From assembly GCF_001598375.1 (NCBI RefSeq), contig NZ_BCYV01000009.1, forward strand, positions 124,001 through 188,000: a stretch of DNA of 64,000 bases, read 5' to 3'. The DNA is from Novosphingobium capsulatum NBRC 12533 (GTDB lineage: Bacteria > Pseudomonadota > Alphaproteobacteria > Sphingomonadales > Sphingomonadaceae). Below the pieces are notes generated by a model, which was not told the DNA's origin, ran no database searches, and saw only the letters and a list, made by a program, of their open reading frames with translations. Position numbers and translations under genes: made by a program. Of the stretch, positions 41,810-51,844 are shown one piece after another. Each line of letters begins with the position of its first letter. The first letter of the stretch is position 1.

Positions 41810-42721
41810 TCAGCGCAGCGAAACCACTTCTACCGGCGGCAAGGGCGCGGCCCCGGGCTGTTCGGCCCAGTGTCGCACCAGCAGCACGCCGCCGTCGGCA
41901 CGCAGGGCATCGACATCGGCCGTGTCGATCGTGGCGAAGACCCACTGACCAACGCCTTCCTCACCCAGCGCCAGCACGCCATCGGCCGGCATGCCGCCAC
42001 CGGCTGGCGCGGCATCGGGCGGGCCATAGACCCCGGCCGCGCCCCGGTTCACGTCGACTGCCGGAGACCAGGCGGCCTCGCCCACGGTGGGTGACTGGAT
42101 GGCATAGCATTGCCCCTCCAGCGCGCGGGCCTGGCTGCCCAGGCGCACGCGCCAATAGCCGTGGAGCGTATCGGTGCAGCTTGGCACCAGCAGAACCTGT
42201 GCGCCCGCTTCCACTGCCGCGCGCGCCAGCAGCGGAAATTCGCTGTCATAGCAGATCACTACCGCCAGCCGGCCCAGCGCGGTATCGAACAGGTTCAGGC
42301 CATTGCCGCCGCTGATGAACCATTCCTCGCGCTCGAAGCGGGTCATGATCAGCTTGTCCTGGCTAGCCATGGCGCCGCTGGGGGCAAACAGCCGCGCGGT
42401 GTTGCGCACCTGGCCATCGGCGGTGCGACGCGGGGCGCTGGCAGCGAGGATGTGCACGCCATGGGCCTGCGCCAGCCGCGCGTGCAGCGCATCGACCTGC
42501 GGCAGCAGGGCTGAAACCGTATCGATCGAACCGGCGAGGTCGCCCATCGTTGCCGGGTTCAGGCTGGCCAGTTCCATCGCGCCATATTCGGGAAACACCA
42601 AGAGCGCCGCGCCGCCGGCCACGGCCTGTTCCACCCAGGTGGTCAGCTTGGCTTCATAGGCGGCCCAATCGGCCAGGCGGTCGATCGGATATTGCGCAGC
42701 GGCAACGGTGAAACGGGGCAT
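41810..42721 (-). CDS. Carbon-nitrogen hydrolase (nitrilase superfamily)
   Basis: The 303-residue enzyme has the nitrilase catalytic triad: Glu in LLVFPEYGAM, Lys in SQDKLIMTRF and Cys in VVICYDSEFP. The substrate is an amide or nitrile that the sequence does not reveal. The ATG at 42721 begins MPRFTVAAAQYP, typical of the family. It is the last gene of a three-gene operon with a GNAT acetyltransferase (11 bases away) and an NTF2-like protein. Confidence 0.9.
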   Translation of the reverse strand: MPRFTVAAAQYPIDRLADWAAYEAKLTTWVEQAVAGGAALLVFPEYGAMELASLNPATMGDLAGSIDTVSALLPQVDALHARLAQAHGVHILAASAPRRTADGQVRNTARLFAPSGAMASQDKLIMTRFEREEWFISGGNGLNLFDTALGRLAVVICYDSEFPLLARAAVEAGAQVLLVPSCTDTLHGYWRVRLGSQARALEGQCYAIQSPTVGEAAWSPAVDVNRGAAGVYGPPDAAPAGGGMPADGVLALGEEGVGQWVFATIDTADVDALRADGGVLLVRHWAEQPGAAPLPPVEVVSLR

Positions 42722-42732
42722 GGCGTGCCTTT

Positions 42733-43323
42733 TTACGACAGGGACTTGAGCCAGTATTGCATCGGCTTGGCGGTCTCTTGCGCCTCGCCATGGTCTTTCC
42801 ACGGCAGATCGGTCACCAGGCCCGGCACCAGGGCATAGCCGCGCGCCTGCCAGAAGGCATCGAGCGGGCGGTAGCCGGCCGGGCGGGCGGGATGATCGGC
42901 GGGACGAATCACCGCGGCAAAGCAGGCGGCCTGCGCCCCGGCGGCGCGGGCCGTATCCTCGCGATGATCGAAAAACGCGTGCCCGATGCCCTGCCCGCGA
43001 TACTCGGGCAGCAGCACGCTTTCACCGAAATAGAACAGGTCTTGCGTGGCGATGCCGCGCTGTTCGAACGGGGCGCGAAAGGCCGCCTTCTGATGCCGCA
43101 TCGGCGCGGCGGTGGCCGCCCCGACAATGCGCACGCCATCGAACGCAGCGACCAGCACGGCGCCGGGCGCGGCGGCATATTCGGCGAGATAGCGCGCCTC
43201 GTAAGCACGATCCCCGTCATAGAGATAGGGCCAGGCGGCAAACACGGCGATGCGCAAGGCCGCCAGATCATCCAGCGCGGCGCCCACTTCCGCGCCGCTC
43301 AGCGGGCGGACGCTGACACTCAT
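42733..43323 (-). CDS. GNAT-family acetyltransferase
   Basis: The 196-residue protein has the acetyl-CoA-binding motif PEYRGQGIGHAFFDHRED (Q/RxxGxG/A) and a VLVAAFDGVRIVGAATAAPM strand. The acceptor is unknown. It overlaps the NTF2-like gene upstream by four bases. Confidence 0.88.
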   Translation of the reverse strand: MSVSVRPLSGAEVGAALDDLAALRIAVFAAWPYLYDGDRAYEARYLAEYAAAPGAVLVAAFDGVRIVGAATAAPMRHQKAAFRAPFEQRGIATQDLFYFGESVLLPEYRGQGIGHAFFDHREDTARAAGAQAACFAAVIRPADHPARPAGYRPLDAFWQARGYALVPGLVTDLPWKDHGEAQETAKPMQYWLKSLS

Positions 43324-43733
43324 GCGCCGACGACCTGCGCGGTCCAGTCAGCCAGGTTGTAATACATCGTCAAGCGGGTGATCTTGCCGCCTTCGATCGC
43401 CAGAAAGGCGCCGGCCGGCAGCACATAGGTTTGCCCAGCTGCCTCGGGCAGACCTTCGTCGGTGGCGAGATAGCTGCCGTGGACAACGAATTCGGCCGCG
43501 GCGCGGCTGCCGTCTTCGCTGGCCATCAGCACGATGTCTTCGAGGCGTTCCTTGTAGCAGCGCTCCATATGGCCAAGGAACGTGGCAAAGGTATCCTTGC
43601 CCACCTGGCGGCTGCCCTGGTTGATATCGTGCGCCACGTCATCGGCCAGGCACGCCAGCATGCCGTTCCAATCCCCGGCGTTGAAGGCGGCGTAATAGGT
43701 TTCAAGCAGGGCCAGCGTGGCGGCGCGCGACAT
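43320..43733 (-). CDS. NTF2-like protein (ketosteroid-isomerase-related)
   Basis: The 137-residue protein has the SnoaL/NTF2 fold pattern: LALLETYYAAFNAGDWNGML, CLADDVAHDINQGSRQVG and the end IEGGKITRLTMYYNLADW. Such proteins can be isomerases or binding proteins. It is the first gene of the operon with the GNAT and carbon-nitrogen hydrolase, which suggests a small biosynthetic or detoxification unit. Confidence 0.88.
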   Translation of the reverse strand: MSRAATLALLETYYAAFNAGDWNGMLACLADDVAHDINQGSRQVGKDTFATFLGHMERCYKERLEDIVLMASEDGSRAAAEFVVHGSYLATDEGLPEAAGQTYVLPAGAFLAIEGGKITRLTMYYNLADWTAQVVGA

Positions 43734-43905
43734 GGGCGGGTCTCCGTGGAAAAGGCAGTGTCGCCACAGCGCTAGCCGATCAATCCGCCGGCTGCCACAA
43801 CCCGTTTTGGCATGCTGTATTGCCCATATGCAATGAAGCGGCGCGGGAACAGGCCCGCGCCGCTTGCATCAATCAGCCTGAGGGGGGGGCAGGCCGAGAG
43901 GGCGA

Positions 43906-44505
43906 TCAGTCGAACAGCTTGTTGGCCGTGTTGGCCACGCGGCGGCCGAGATAGCGCGCGCCGTCCAGTTCGATCTCGCTGGGCTGGCGGCTGCCGTCGC
44001 CACCGGCGATCGTGCTGGCGCCATAGGGGGTGCCGCCGTGCACGGCATCAAGCGTCAGCTGGCCCTGGAAGCCATAGTCGAGGCCGACGATGGTCATGCC
44101 GAAGTGCAGCAGGTTGGTCAGAATCGAGAACAGCGTGACTTCCTGGCCGCCGTGCTGGCTGGCGGTAGAGGTGAACGCCGCGCCGACCTTGCCATTGAGC
44201 GCGCCCTTGGCCCACAGGCCACCGGCCTGGTCGAGGAACGCGGCCATCTGCGAGCTGATGCGGCCAAAGCGGGTGCCGGTGCCGACGATGATGGCATCGT
44301 ATTCGGCCAGTTCGGCAACGGTGGCGACAGGGGCCGCCTGATCAAGCTTGAAGTGGGCAGCCTGCGCCACTTCAAGCGGGGCGGTTTCGGGCACGCGCTT
44401 TACGTCGACCGTGGCGCCGGTTTCGCGGGCACCTTCGGCAATGGCGTTAGCCATGGTTTCGATGTGGCCATAGCTGGAGTAATAGAGAACCAGAACCTTG
44501 CTCAT
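43906..44505 (-). CDS. wrbA: NAD(P)H:quinone oxidoreductase, WrbA type
   Basis: The 199-residue flavoprotein has the WrbA signature: [20 protein letters not shown] (FMN-binding loop), [36 protein letters not shown] and [20 protein letters not shown]. It reduces quinones by two electrons and protects against oxidative stress. The ATG at 44505 follows a GAT run with AAGGAT. It diverges from purC. Confidence 0.93.
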   Translation of the reverse strand: MSKVLVLYYSSYGHIETMANAIAEGARETGATVDVKRVPETAPLEVAQAAHFKLDQAAPVATVAELAEYDAIIVGTGTRFGRISSQMAAFLDQAGGLWAKGALNGKVGAAFTSTASQHGGQEVTLFSILTNLLHFGMTIVGLDYGFQGQLTLDAVHGGTPYGASTIAGGDGSRQPSEIELDGARYLGRRVANTANKLFD

Positions 44506-44829
44506 CACACATCATCCTTGGGCAGAGAGGGTAAACTTGGGTGACGCGGCCGGTGGATCATCGAGGGATCAAGCCACCGCGCCGTGCCGTCTTGCCCAGT
44601 CTTGTGCCGCACCAGCAACATTCAAGATAGGGCAATAAGATCGGATCAAATGTTCTGAAATGCCGAACGCCCGGCCAGCGTTTGCGTTTCCGTGCTTTTT
44701 CGCATATGGGCGAATGGGAATGCCCCGGCCCACACGATGCAGTCGCCACGCGGCTCCCTCGTTTGCCGGGGTTTCTTGTTTTTCCATGGGGGCGGGCCGA
44801 ATCGCCCCCGCCGCGCAGGAAGAAGCCGC
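44506..44829. promoter_or_regulatory. Intergenic region between wrbA and purC
   Basis: No gene is seen in these 324 bp. A possible rightward promoter for purC is TTGCGT (44682-44687) and TATGGG (44705-44710), 17 bases apart. A CGAATGG stretch and a GC-rich leader of about 110 bp lead to the start. No purine riboswitch pattern was recognised by eye. Confidence 0.35.
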
Positions 44830-45612
44830 ATGTCGCGTCGCCGCCAGATCTACGAAGGCAAGGCCAAGATCCTTTATGAAGGCCCCGAGCCGGGCACTCT
44901 CATCCAGTATTTCAAGGATGATGCCACCGCGTTCAACGCGCAGAAGCGCGGGACGATCAACGGCAAGGGCGTGATCAACAACCGCATCAGCGAGTATGTG
45001 TTCACGCGCCTGGCCCACATCGGCATTCCCACGCATTTCATCCGCCGCCTCAACATGCGCGAGCAGCTGGTGCGCCAGGTGGAAATCGTGCCGATCGAAG
45101 TGGTGGTGCGCAATGTCGCGGCCGGTTCCATTTCCAAGCGCCTGGGCATTCCCGAAGGCGAGCCGCTGCCCCACACCCTGATCGAATACTATTACAAGGA
45201 CGATGCGCTGGGCGATCCGATGATCGCCGAAGAGCACATCGCCTGCTTCGGCTGGGCCAGCAACGAGGAAATGCAGGACATTTCCTCGATGGCGATCCGC
45301 GTGAACGACTTCCTGGTCGGCATGTTCGCGGCGATCAACATCCGCCTGGTGGACTTCAAGCTGGAATTCGGCCGCATCTGGGATGGCGACTATAGCCGCG
45401 TGATCCTGGCCGACGAAATCAGCCCCGACGGCTGCCGCCTGTGGGACATGGTCACCGGCGAAAAGCTGGACAAGGACCGCTTCCGCCGCGACCTGGGTGG
45501 CGAGGAAGAAGCCTATCAGGAAGTGGCACGCCGCCTTGGCCTGCTCGACAACGACGGGCCGAGCGAAGTGCTCGACCTGGGCGCGCACCGCAAGCTGCGC
45601 TCCAAGAAGTAA
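44830..45612 (+). CDS. purC: SAICAR synthetase
   Basis: The 260-residue enzyme adds aspartate to CAIR in purine synthesis. Signatures are [53 protein letters not shown] and [11 protein letters not shown]. The ATG at 44830 begins the conserved text; the frame is open upstream. It is followed by an intrinsic terminator and an unrelated M16 peptidase, then purS-purQ. Confidence 0.97.
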   Translation: MSRRRQIYEGKAKILYEGPEPGTLIQYFKDDATAFNAQKRGTINGKGVINNRISEYVFTRLAHIGIPTHFIRRLNMREQLVRQVEIVPIEVVVRNVAAGSISKRLGIPEGEPLPHTLIEYYYKDDALGDPMIAEEHIACFGWASNEEMQDISSMAIRVNDFLVGMFAAINIRLVDFKLEFGRIWDGDYSRVILADEISPDGCRLWDMVTGEKLDKDRFRRDLGGEEEAYQEVARRLGLLDNDGPSEVLDLGAHRKLRSKK

Positions 45613-45650
45613 GCGCTGCGCCGGCGTCCATCTGGGCACAGACGATAGCA

Positions 45651-45678
45651 AGGGCCGGGAACCTGGTTTCCCGGCCCT
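45651..45678 (+). terminator. Intrinsic terminator behind purC
   Basis: AGGGCCGGGAA (45651-45661) pairs with TTCCCGGCCCT (45668-45678) with a six-base loop CCTGGT. TT follows. It separates purC from the peptidase gene. Confidence 0.75.
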
Positions 45679-45748
45679 TTCGCGTGGGCGCTATTCGTTA
45701 CCAGATAAGTCCTTGCGGCGGCACGGCAGGAGCGGCACACCGGCGGCA

Positions 45749-48628
45749 ATGATGCTGCCTGTCTCGTTTCGCCCGTATCGTGCCCTGCCGCTTGCCGTCG
45801 CGCTGTTGCTGGGTGCTTGTACTGGCCTGGGCCATGGGCCGGTTGCCGGCCTGCCCCAGGCTGCACCAGCGCCCACCTGGGTTTTCCAGAAGTCTGACCT
45901 GCCGCCCGATCCGCGCTTCCGCTTTGGCCAGTTGGCCAATGGCATGCGCACGATCATCGTCGCCAATGCCATGCCCAAGGGCACGGTGCAGGTGCGCCTG
46001 GACGTGGCGACCGGATCGCTCGATGAAACCGCGGCGGAACGAGGGTTTGCCCATTTCGTGGAACACATGGCGTTCAACGGCAGCACCCATGTGCCCGAGG
46101 GGGAAATGGTCCGCCTGCTGGAACGCAAGGGGCTGGCATTTGGCGCCGATACCAACGCCCAGACCAGCTTCGAGCAGACCACTTACATGCTCGACCTGCC
46201 GCGCAACGATCCCGACCTGATCGATACCGCGCTGATGCTGATGCGCGAGACGGCCAGCGAACTGACCTTTTCGCCCGGGGCGGTGAACCGCGAGCGCGGC
46301 GTGGTGCTGTCTGAACTGCGCGACGGGCAAGGCTATGCGCTGGACAATTTCCACGACCAGCTGGCGTTCTTCTATCCCAAGGCCACCTATCCCCAGCGGC
46401 TGCCAATCGGCACGGTGGCCACCATCGATGCCGCGACGGCGCAGGCGCTCAAGGATTTCTGGCACCGCCACTATGTGCCGGCCAAGACCACGCTGGTGGT
46501 GATTGGCGATGTCGATCCGGCCAAGGTGGAACAGGCGATCACCGCGCGCTTTGCCGATTGGCAGGCTGCCCCGGCACCACCCCGGCCAGGCCAGGGCAAA
46601 GTCTTGCCCGGCCAGCATGGCAAGACCGACCTGTGGACCAACCCGGCCCTGGCCGAACGCGTGACCGTTGCGCGCCACGGGCCGTGGCTCGATGAGCCCG
46701 ACACCATCGCCAGCCGGCGCGAGAACCTGCTGCGCCAGATCGGCTATGGCATCATCAACCGCCGCTTCCAGACCCTGTCGCGCCAGGTCGATGCGCCGTT
46801 TCGCGGCGCCGGCTTTGGCACGGGCGACGTGTTCAAGATCGGCCGCACCACCAACCTCATCATCGATACCGTCGATGGCGGCTGGGCCAAGGGCCTGACG
46901 GCAGCAGCCAGGGTCTGGCGCGAGGCGATGGCCCAGGGCTTTACCCAGGCCGAGATCGACGAGCAGGTGGCGAACCTGCGCATTGCGATCGAGAACGCTG
47001 CCGCCGGCGAGCAGACGCGCAACAACGCCACGCTGGTCAACCTGGCGCTGTCGCTGCTGCATGACGATATGGTGCCGACCACGCCATCAAGCGGCCTCGA
47101 ACGCTTCAACGCCTTTGCCCCCACGATCACGCCCGCCAGCGTGATGGCGGCGCTGCGGCGCGAAGCCGTGCCGCTGGACAAGCCGCTGATCCGGTTCCAG
47201 GGGCGCAAGGCCCCGGCCGGCGGCGCCCAGGCACTGCGCCGCGCCTGGCAGGCCGCAATGGCCGCGCCGCTGGACGCGGCCAAAGCGGCGACCGCAGCGC
47301 CATTCGGCTACACCGATTTCGGCACGCCCGGCACGGTGGTGGCCGACAGCACCGATGCCACGCTGGGCATTCGCCGCATCCGCTTTGCCAATGGCGTGAT
47401 GCTCAACATCAAGCGCACCCCGCTGGAAACCGATCGCATCCACGTGCGCCTGGCGCTGGACGGAGGCGAAATGCTGGAAACCCGCGACAATCCCCTGGCG
47501 GTGGACATGGCATCGAGCGTGCCGGCCGGCGGCCTGGGCCGCTATAGCCTGGACCAGTTGCAGACCATGCTGGCCGGCCACGCCGTGGGCACCAGCTTTG
47601 CCGCCAGTGGCGATACCTTTGGCACGGGCAGCACCACGACGCCGCGCGACCTGCTGCTGCAATTGCAGGTCATGGCCGCCTACCTCACCGATCCCGGCTA
47701 TCGCCCCGAGGCCGAGCAGCTGTTTCACCAGGGCATGGCCAACTATTTTGCGCAACTCAACGCCACGCCGGGCTCTGCCCTGACGGCCGCGCTGGGCGGT
47801 ATCCTGTCGGGCAACGATCCGCGCTTTACCCTGCAATCGCCGCAGGCCTACCAGAAGCTGGGCTTTGCCCAGTTGAAGCCGGTGCTGGGCGATCGGCTGG
47901 CGCACGGCGCGCTGGAAATCGCGCTGGTGGGCGATGTGGACGAGGCGGCCGCGATTGCCGATGTGGCGCGCACGTTTGGCGCCCTGCCCCCGCGCGAACC
48001 AGCGTTCGGCGCCTGGACCCAGGCGCGCGAGCGCCGCTTTGCCGCCGTTCCTGGGGTGCAGGTGGTGCGCCACCATGGGCCGGCCAACCAGGCGATCGTG
48101 CGCATGATCTGGCCCACAACCGACGATCACGATCCGGTGCAGACCATGACGATGGAACTGCTGGAGCAGGTAACCGGGATCGAGGTGCTCGACACGGTGC
48201 GCGAAAAGCTGGGCAAGGCCTATTCCCCCGGGGTTTCGAGCGACATGTCCGATGTGTGGACCGGCTGGGGCACGTTTACGGTGCAGGCCTCGGTCAACGT
48301 GGCCGATGTGGCGGCGACACGGGCCGCGCTGGTCCAGACGATTAGCGATCTGGCTGCCCATCCGGTGGATGCCGATGTGCTGGAGCGCGCGCGGGCGCCG
48401 ATGCTGGAGCGGCTCGACAACGCGCTCAAAGGCAATGGCGGATGGGTGGCGCTGGCCGCGCGCGCGCAATCGCGGCCCGATCGCATCGCCCGGTTCCAGG
48501 CGGCGCGTGCCCGGCTCACGACCCTCACCGCCGCCGATGTGCAGGCCGCCGCCAAGGCCTGGCTTGCCCCGGCCAAGGCCGTGACCGTGCTGGTCCTGCC
48601 CGATGGCCTGCCCGCACCGCAATCATGA
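45749..48628 (+). CDS. M16 zinc peptidase lipoprotein (PqqL/insulinase-like)
   Basis: This 959-residue protein has a lipoprotein signal (LPLAVALLLGACTG; lipobox LGAC). Two M16 halves follow: the first has the inverted zinc motif HFVEHMAFNG, with the remaining Glu expected in the downstream ELRDGQGYALDN region; the second is inactive-like, as usual. It likely sits in the periplasm or outer-membrane inner leaflet and degrades peptides. The ATG at 45749 starts the signal peptide. It lies between purC and purS. Confidence 0.9.
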   Translation: MMLPVSFRPYRALPLAVALLLGACTGLGHGPVAGLPQAAPAPTWVFQKSDLPPDPRFRFGQLANGMRTIIVANAMPKGTVQVRLDVATGSLDETAAERGFAHFVEHMAFNGSTHVPEGEMVRLLERKGLAFGADTNAQTSFEQTTYMLDLPRNDPDLIDTALMLMRETASELTFSPGAVNRERGVVLSELRDGQGYALDNFHDQLAFFYPKATYPQRLPIGTVATIDAATAQALKDFWHRHYVPAKTTLVVIGDVDPAKVEQAITARFADWQAAPAPPRPGQGKVLPGQHGKTDLWTNPALAERVTVARHGPWLDEPDTIASRRENLLRQIGYGIINRRFQTLSRQVDAPFRGAGFGTGDVFKIGRTTNLIIDTVDGGWAKGLTAAARVWREAMAQGFTQAEIDEQVANLRIAIENAAAGEQTRNNATLVNLALSLLHDDMVPTTPSSGLERFNAFAPTITPASVMAALRREAVPLDKPLIRFQGRKAPAGGAQALRRAWQAAMAAPLDAAKAATAAPFGYTDFGTPGTVVADSTDATLGIRRIRFANGVMLNIKRTPLETDRIHVRLALDGGEMLETRDNPLAVDMASSVPAGGLGRYSLDQLQTMLAGHAVGTSFAASGDTFGTGSTTTPRDLLLQLQVMAAYLTDPGYRPEAEQLFHQGMANYFAQLNATPGSALTAALGGILSGNDPRFTLQSPQAYQKLGFAQLKPVLGDRLAHGALEIALVGDVDEAAAIADVARTFGALPPREPAFGAWTQARERRFAAVPGVQVVRHHGPANQAIVRMIWPTTDDHDPVQTMTMELLEQVTGIEVLDTVREKLGKAYSPGVSSDMSDVWTGWGTFTVQASVNVADVAATRAALVQTISDLAAHPVDADVLERARAPMLERLDNALKGNGGWVALAARAQSRPDRIARFQAARARLTTLTAADVQAAAKAWLAPAKAVTVLVLPDGLPAPQS

Positions 48629-48746
48629 CCCGGCGATCGAGGAGCGCCATGCGCGCAAGACTTGCCCTTGGCGCCAGACGGGGGCATAGGCGGCGCCGAG
48701 TCCCATATCCCACGATCCGCCTGTTTAAGTGAAAGGCCAAACGCCG

Positions 48747-48983
48747 ATGAAGGTCCGTGTCCACGTCAGCCTCAAGAACGGTGTGCTCGATCCCCAGGGT
48801 CGCGCCATCCACCATGCGCTGGAAGGGCTGGGCTTTGCCGGCGTCAAGGACGTGCGCGCCGGGCGCCTGTTCGAACTGGACGTGGCCGACGACACCAGCG
48901 ACGATGCGCTGGATGATATGTGCCGCAAGCTCTTGGCCAACATGGTCATCGAAAACTATCGCATCGAAAAGGTTGCCGCCTGA
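48747..48983 (+). CDS. purS: FGAM synthetase subunit PurS
   Basis: The 78-residue protein contains [20 protein letters not shown] and [14 protein letters not shown], the PurS signature. It bridges the PurQ and PurL subunits in the four-step FGAM synthetase. The ATG at 48747 begins the conserved text. Its stop overlaps purQ by one base. Confidence 0.95.
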   Translation: MKVRVHVSLKNGVLDPQGRAIHHALEGLGFAGVKDVRAGRLFELDVADDTSDDALDDMCRKLLANMVIENYRIEKVAA

Positions 48984-49663
48984 TGCCGTTCACCTCCGCC
49001 GTCATCACCTTCCCCGGATCGAACTGCGACCGCGACATGGCGGTGGCGATGGAAGAGGTCTGCGGCGGCACGGTACACCGTGTGTGGCACGGCGATGCCA
49101 CCCTGCCCGAAGGCCTTGATTTCATCGCCGTTCCCGGCGGGTTTTCGTATGGCGACTATCTGCGCTCGGGCGCCATGGCAGCCCGTTCGCCGATCATGCA
49201 GGCCGTGGTCGAGGCCGCCGGGCGTGGCGTGCCGGTGCTGGGCGTGTGCAACGGTTTCCAGATCCTGACCGAAGCGGGCCTGCTGCCCGGCGCGCTGATG
49301 CGCAATGCCGGCATCCGCTTTGTCTGCCGCGAAGTGCCGCTCAAGGTGGAAAACAGCCAGTCGCTGTTTACCCAGCGCTATTTCAAGGACCAGGTCATCA
49401 CCATTCCGGTGGCCCACCATGACGGCAACTATTTCGCCGACGCCGAAACGCTCGATCGGCTGGAAGGCGAAGGCCGCGTCGCGTTCCGCTATGCCGAGCC
49501 GGTCAACGGCTCGCAGCGCGATATTGCCGGCGTGCTCAATGCCGCGGGCAACGTGCTGGGCATGATGCCCCACCCCGAGCGCATGATCGAAGCCGCCCAG
49601 GGCGGCACCGACGGGCGCAAGCTGTTCGAAGGCGTGCTGGCTGGGTTGAACGTTTCGGCTTGA
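48983..49663 (+). CDS. purQ: FGAM synthetase glutaminase subunit PurQ
   Basis: The 226-residue class I glutaminase supplies ammonia to PurL. Catalytic Cys is in GVCNGFQIL, and the His/Glu pair in [19 protein letters not shown] is the family start. It overlaps purS by one base. PurL is not in the window. An intrinsic terminator lies 58 bp behind it. Confidence 0.97.
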   Translation: MPFTSAVITFPGSNCDRDMAVAMEEVCGGTVHRVWHGDATLPEGLDFIAVPGGFSYGDYLRSGAMAARSPIMQAVVEAAGRGVPVLGVCNGFQILTEAGLLPGALMRNAGIRFVCREVPLKVENSQSLFTQRYFKDQVITIPVAHHDGNYFADAETLDRLEGEGRVAFRYAEPVNGSQRDIAGVLNAAGNVLGMMPHPERMIEAAQGGTDGRKLFEGVLAGLNVSA

Positions 49664-49690
49664 TCGGGGGGGTAACATCCCCTCCCCTAA

Positions 49691-49812
49691 CCCCTCCCGC
49701 AAGCGGGAGGGGGATTTAAGAAGGCCCTGCTTTTGCGGGGCCTTTTTTGTTGCTCCCCTTCCGCGTGCGGGAGAGGCTTTCCTCTAAACTCCCCTCCCGC
49801 ATGCGGGAGGGG
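49691..49812. repeat. Short GC palindromes (CCCCTCCCGC-type) between purQ and glmS
   Basis: Perfect palindromes CCCCTCCCGC-AA-GCGGGAGGGG (49691-49712) and CCCCTCCCGC-AT-GCGGGAGGGG (49791-49812) flank an imperfect copy at about 49753-49776. This type looks like a dispersed REP-like element of high-GC alphaproteobacteria. Its genome-wide number cannot be seen here. Confidence 0.75.
49721..49744 (+). terminator. Intrinsic terminator of purQ
   Basis: AAGGCCCTGC (49721-49730) pairs with GCGGGGCCTT (49735-49744), one G-T pair included, around TTTT. Four more T follow. It ends the purS-purQ transcript. Confidence 0.9.
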
Positions 49813-49844
49813 CTGGGGGAGGGCCTGTTAAGCCCCCCACTCCA

Positions 49845-51668
49845 TCACTCCACCGTCACACTCTTGGCCAGGTTGCGCGGCTGGTCCACGTCGGTGCCCT
49901 TGGCCACGGCGACGTGATAGGCCAGCAGCTGCACCGGCACGGCATAGACCAGCGGCGCGATCAGCGGGTGGACCTTGGGCATCTCGATCGTGGCAAGGCA
50001 GCCCTCGCCCGCTTCGGCCAGGCCTTCCGCGTCAGAGATCAGCACGATCTTGCCGCCCCGCGCGCGCACTTCCTGCATGTTCGACACGGTCTTTTCGAAC
50101 AGCGGCCCTGACGGGGCGAGCACGATCACCGGCACGGATTCGTCGATCAGCGCGATCGGCCCGTGCTTCATTTCGCCCGAGGCATAGCCCTCAGCGTGGA
50201 TATAGCTGATTTCCTTGAGTTTGAGCGCGCCTTCCAGGGCCAGCGGATAGTCCGGCCCACGGCCCAGATAGAGCACGTCGCGCGCCGGCGCGATCAGCGG
50301 GGCCATCGCCGCGATTTCCTCGTCATGCGAGAGCGCAGCGTTGAGCGCGGCCGGCGTTTCGGCCAGCTGGTTGACGATCAGCGCTTCCTCTTCGCGCGAC
50401 AGGCGCCCGCGCTTGACCGCCAGGTGCGCCGCCAGCGCGGCAAGCACGGCAAGCTGGCACGAGAACGCCTTGGTCGAGGCGACGCCGATTTCCGGCCCGG
50501 CATGGGTGGGCAGCAGCAGGTCCGCTTCGCGCGCCATCGAGCTGGTCGGCACGTTGACGACCACGGCGATGGTTTGCCCGGCCGCCTTGCAATGGCGCAG
50601 CGCCGCCAGGGTATCGGCGGTTTCGCCCGATTGCGAAATGAACAGTGCCAGGCCGCCGGGCTCCAGCACGGGATCGCGATAGCGGAACTCGCTCGCCACA
50701 TCGATGTCCACCGGCAGGCGGGCAAACTGCTCGAACCAGTATTTCGCCACCATCCCGGCGTAATAGCTGGTGCCGCAAGCGACGATCGTGACGCGGTTGA
50801 TACTCGCCAGGTCGAAATCGATCTGCGGCAGCGACACGGTCTGTTCCACCCGGCGCAGATAGGAACGCAGCGTCTGCGCCACCACGATCGGCTGCTCGAA
50901 GATTTCCTTCTGCATGAAGTGGCGATAGTTGCCCTTCTCAATGGCCGCAGCGGTTGCGCCAGAAGCGACGATCGGCCGGGTGACGGGCTGGTTGTTCACA
51001 TCGAACACCTCGACGCCATCGCGGCGCACGATCACCCAATCGCCTTCTTCGAGGTACGACACCCGCTGCGTCAGCGGCGCGAGTGCCAGGGCATCGGAGC
51101 CCAAGAAGGTTTCACCATCGCCATAGCCAACCACCAGCGGCGAGCCCAGGCGCGCGCCGATCAGCAGATCGGGATGCTGGCGGAACGCAATGGCCAAGGC
51201 AAAGGCGCCGCGCAGCTGCGGCAGCACGGCCTTGACCGCCTCGGCCGGGCTCTTGCCCGCCTCCACCAGCTCCGAAACCATGTGCGCCACCACTTCGGTG
51301 TCGGTCTCGCTTTCAAACGTGCGGCCGCGCGCGATCAGCGCCTCGCGCAAGGGGCGGAAATTCTCGATGATGCCGTTATGGACCAGCGCCACTTCGCCCG
51401 TCGCATGCGGGTGCGCGTTGCTGGTGGTGGGGGCGCCGTGCGTGGCCCAGCGGGTGTGGGCAATGCCGATCAGGCCCGGCGCGGGATTGACAGCCAGTTC
51501 CTTGACCAGGTTGTTGAGCTTGCCCTCGGCGCGGCGGCGCACGAGTTGCCCGTCGAACACGGTGCACACGCCCGCGCTGTCATAGCCGCGATATTCCATG
51601 CGGCGCAGGCCATCGACCAGCCGGTCCGCGACTTCTTCCTTGCCGACGATTCCGATAATTCCGCACAT
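49845..51668 (-). CDS. glmS: Glucosamine-6-phosphate synthase
   Basis: This 607-residue enzyme turns fructose-6-phosphate and glutamine into glucosamine-6-phosphate, the first step to UDP-GlcNAc. Cys2 (MCGIIGIVG) is the glutaminase nucleophile. The C-terminal SIS domains hold ISQSGETADTLAAL and the closing DQPRNLAKSVTVE is the invariant end. glmU lies upstream in the same direction, so both steps of the pathway are neighbours. No glmS ribozyme pattern was seen in the 170 bp between them. Confidence 0.97.
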   Translation of the reverse strand: MCGIIGIVGKEEVADRLVDGLRRMEYRGYDSAGVCTVFDGQLVRRRAEGKLNNLVKELAVNPAPGLIGIAHTRWATHGAPTTSNAHPHATGEVALVHNGIIENFRPLREALIARGRTFESETDTEVVAHMVSELVEAGKSPAEAVKAVLPQLRGAFALAIAFRQHPDLLIGARLGSPLVVGYGDGETFLGSDALALAPLTQRVSYLEEGDWVIVRRDGVEVFDVNNQPVTRPIVASGATAAAIEKGNYRHFMQKEIFEQPIVVAQTLRSYLRRVEQTVSLPQIDFDLASINRVTIVACGTSYYAGMVAKYWFEQFARLPVDIDVASEFRYRDPVLEPGGLALFISQSGETADTLAALRHCKAAGQTIAVVVNVPTSSMAREADLLLPTHAGPEIGVASTKAFSCQLAVLAALAAHLAVKRGRLSREEEALIVNQLAETPAALNAALSHDEEIAAMAPLIAPARDVLYLGRGPDYPLALEGALKLKEISYIHAEGYASGEMKHGPIALIDESVPVIVLAPSGPLFEKTVSNMQEVRARGGKIVLISDAEGLAEAGEGCLATIEMPKVHPLIAPLVYAVPVQLLAYHVAVAKGTDVDQPRNLAKSVTVE

Positions 51669-51844
51669 GGATTGGGGCCCACACTTTCTTCAGGATTGGG
51701 AGATAACGCGAATGGCCGGCATCATGGCCGGATAATTCTTGGTATTTCGTGTCTGTCCGGCCTCTTGCGATCCGCCTGCTTTCGACCGGGTGAACCGGCA
51801 GATGAATTCGCGGACATGATCGCGGCCGGGTCAGGCAAAGGGGC

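Noticed and set aside
49845..51844. glmS ribozyme or riboswitch upstream of glmS
   Set aside because: The 170 bp upstream of glmS show no ribozyme-like core by eye, and that class is found mainly in Firmicutes.
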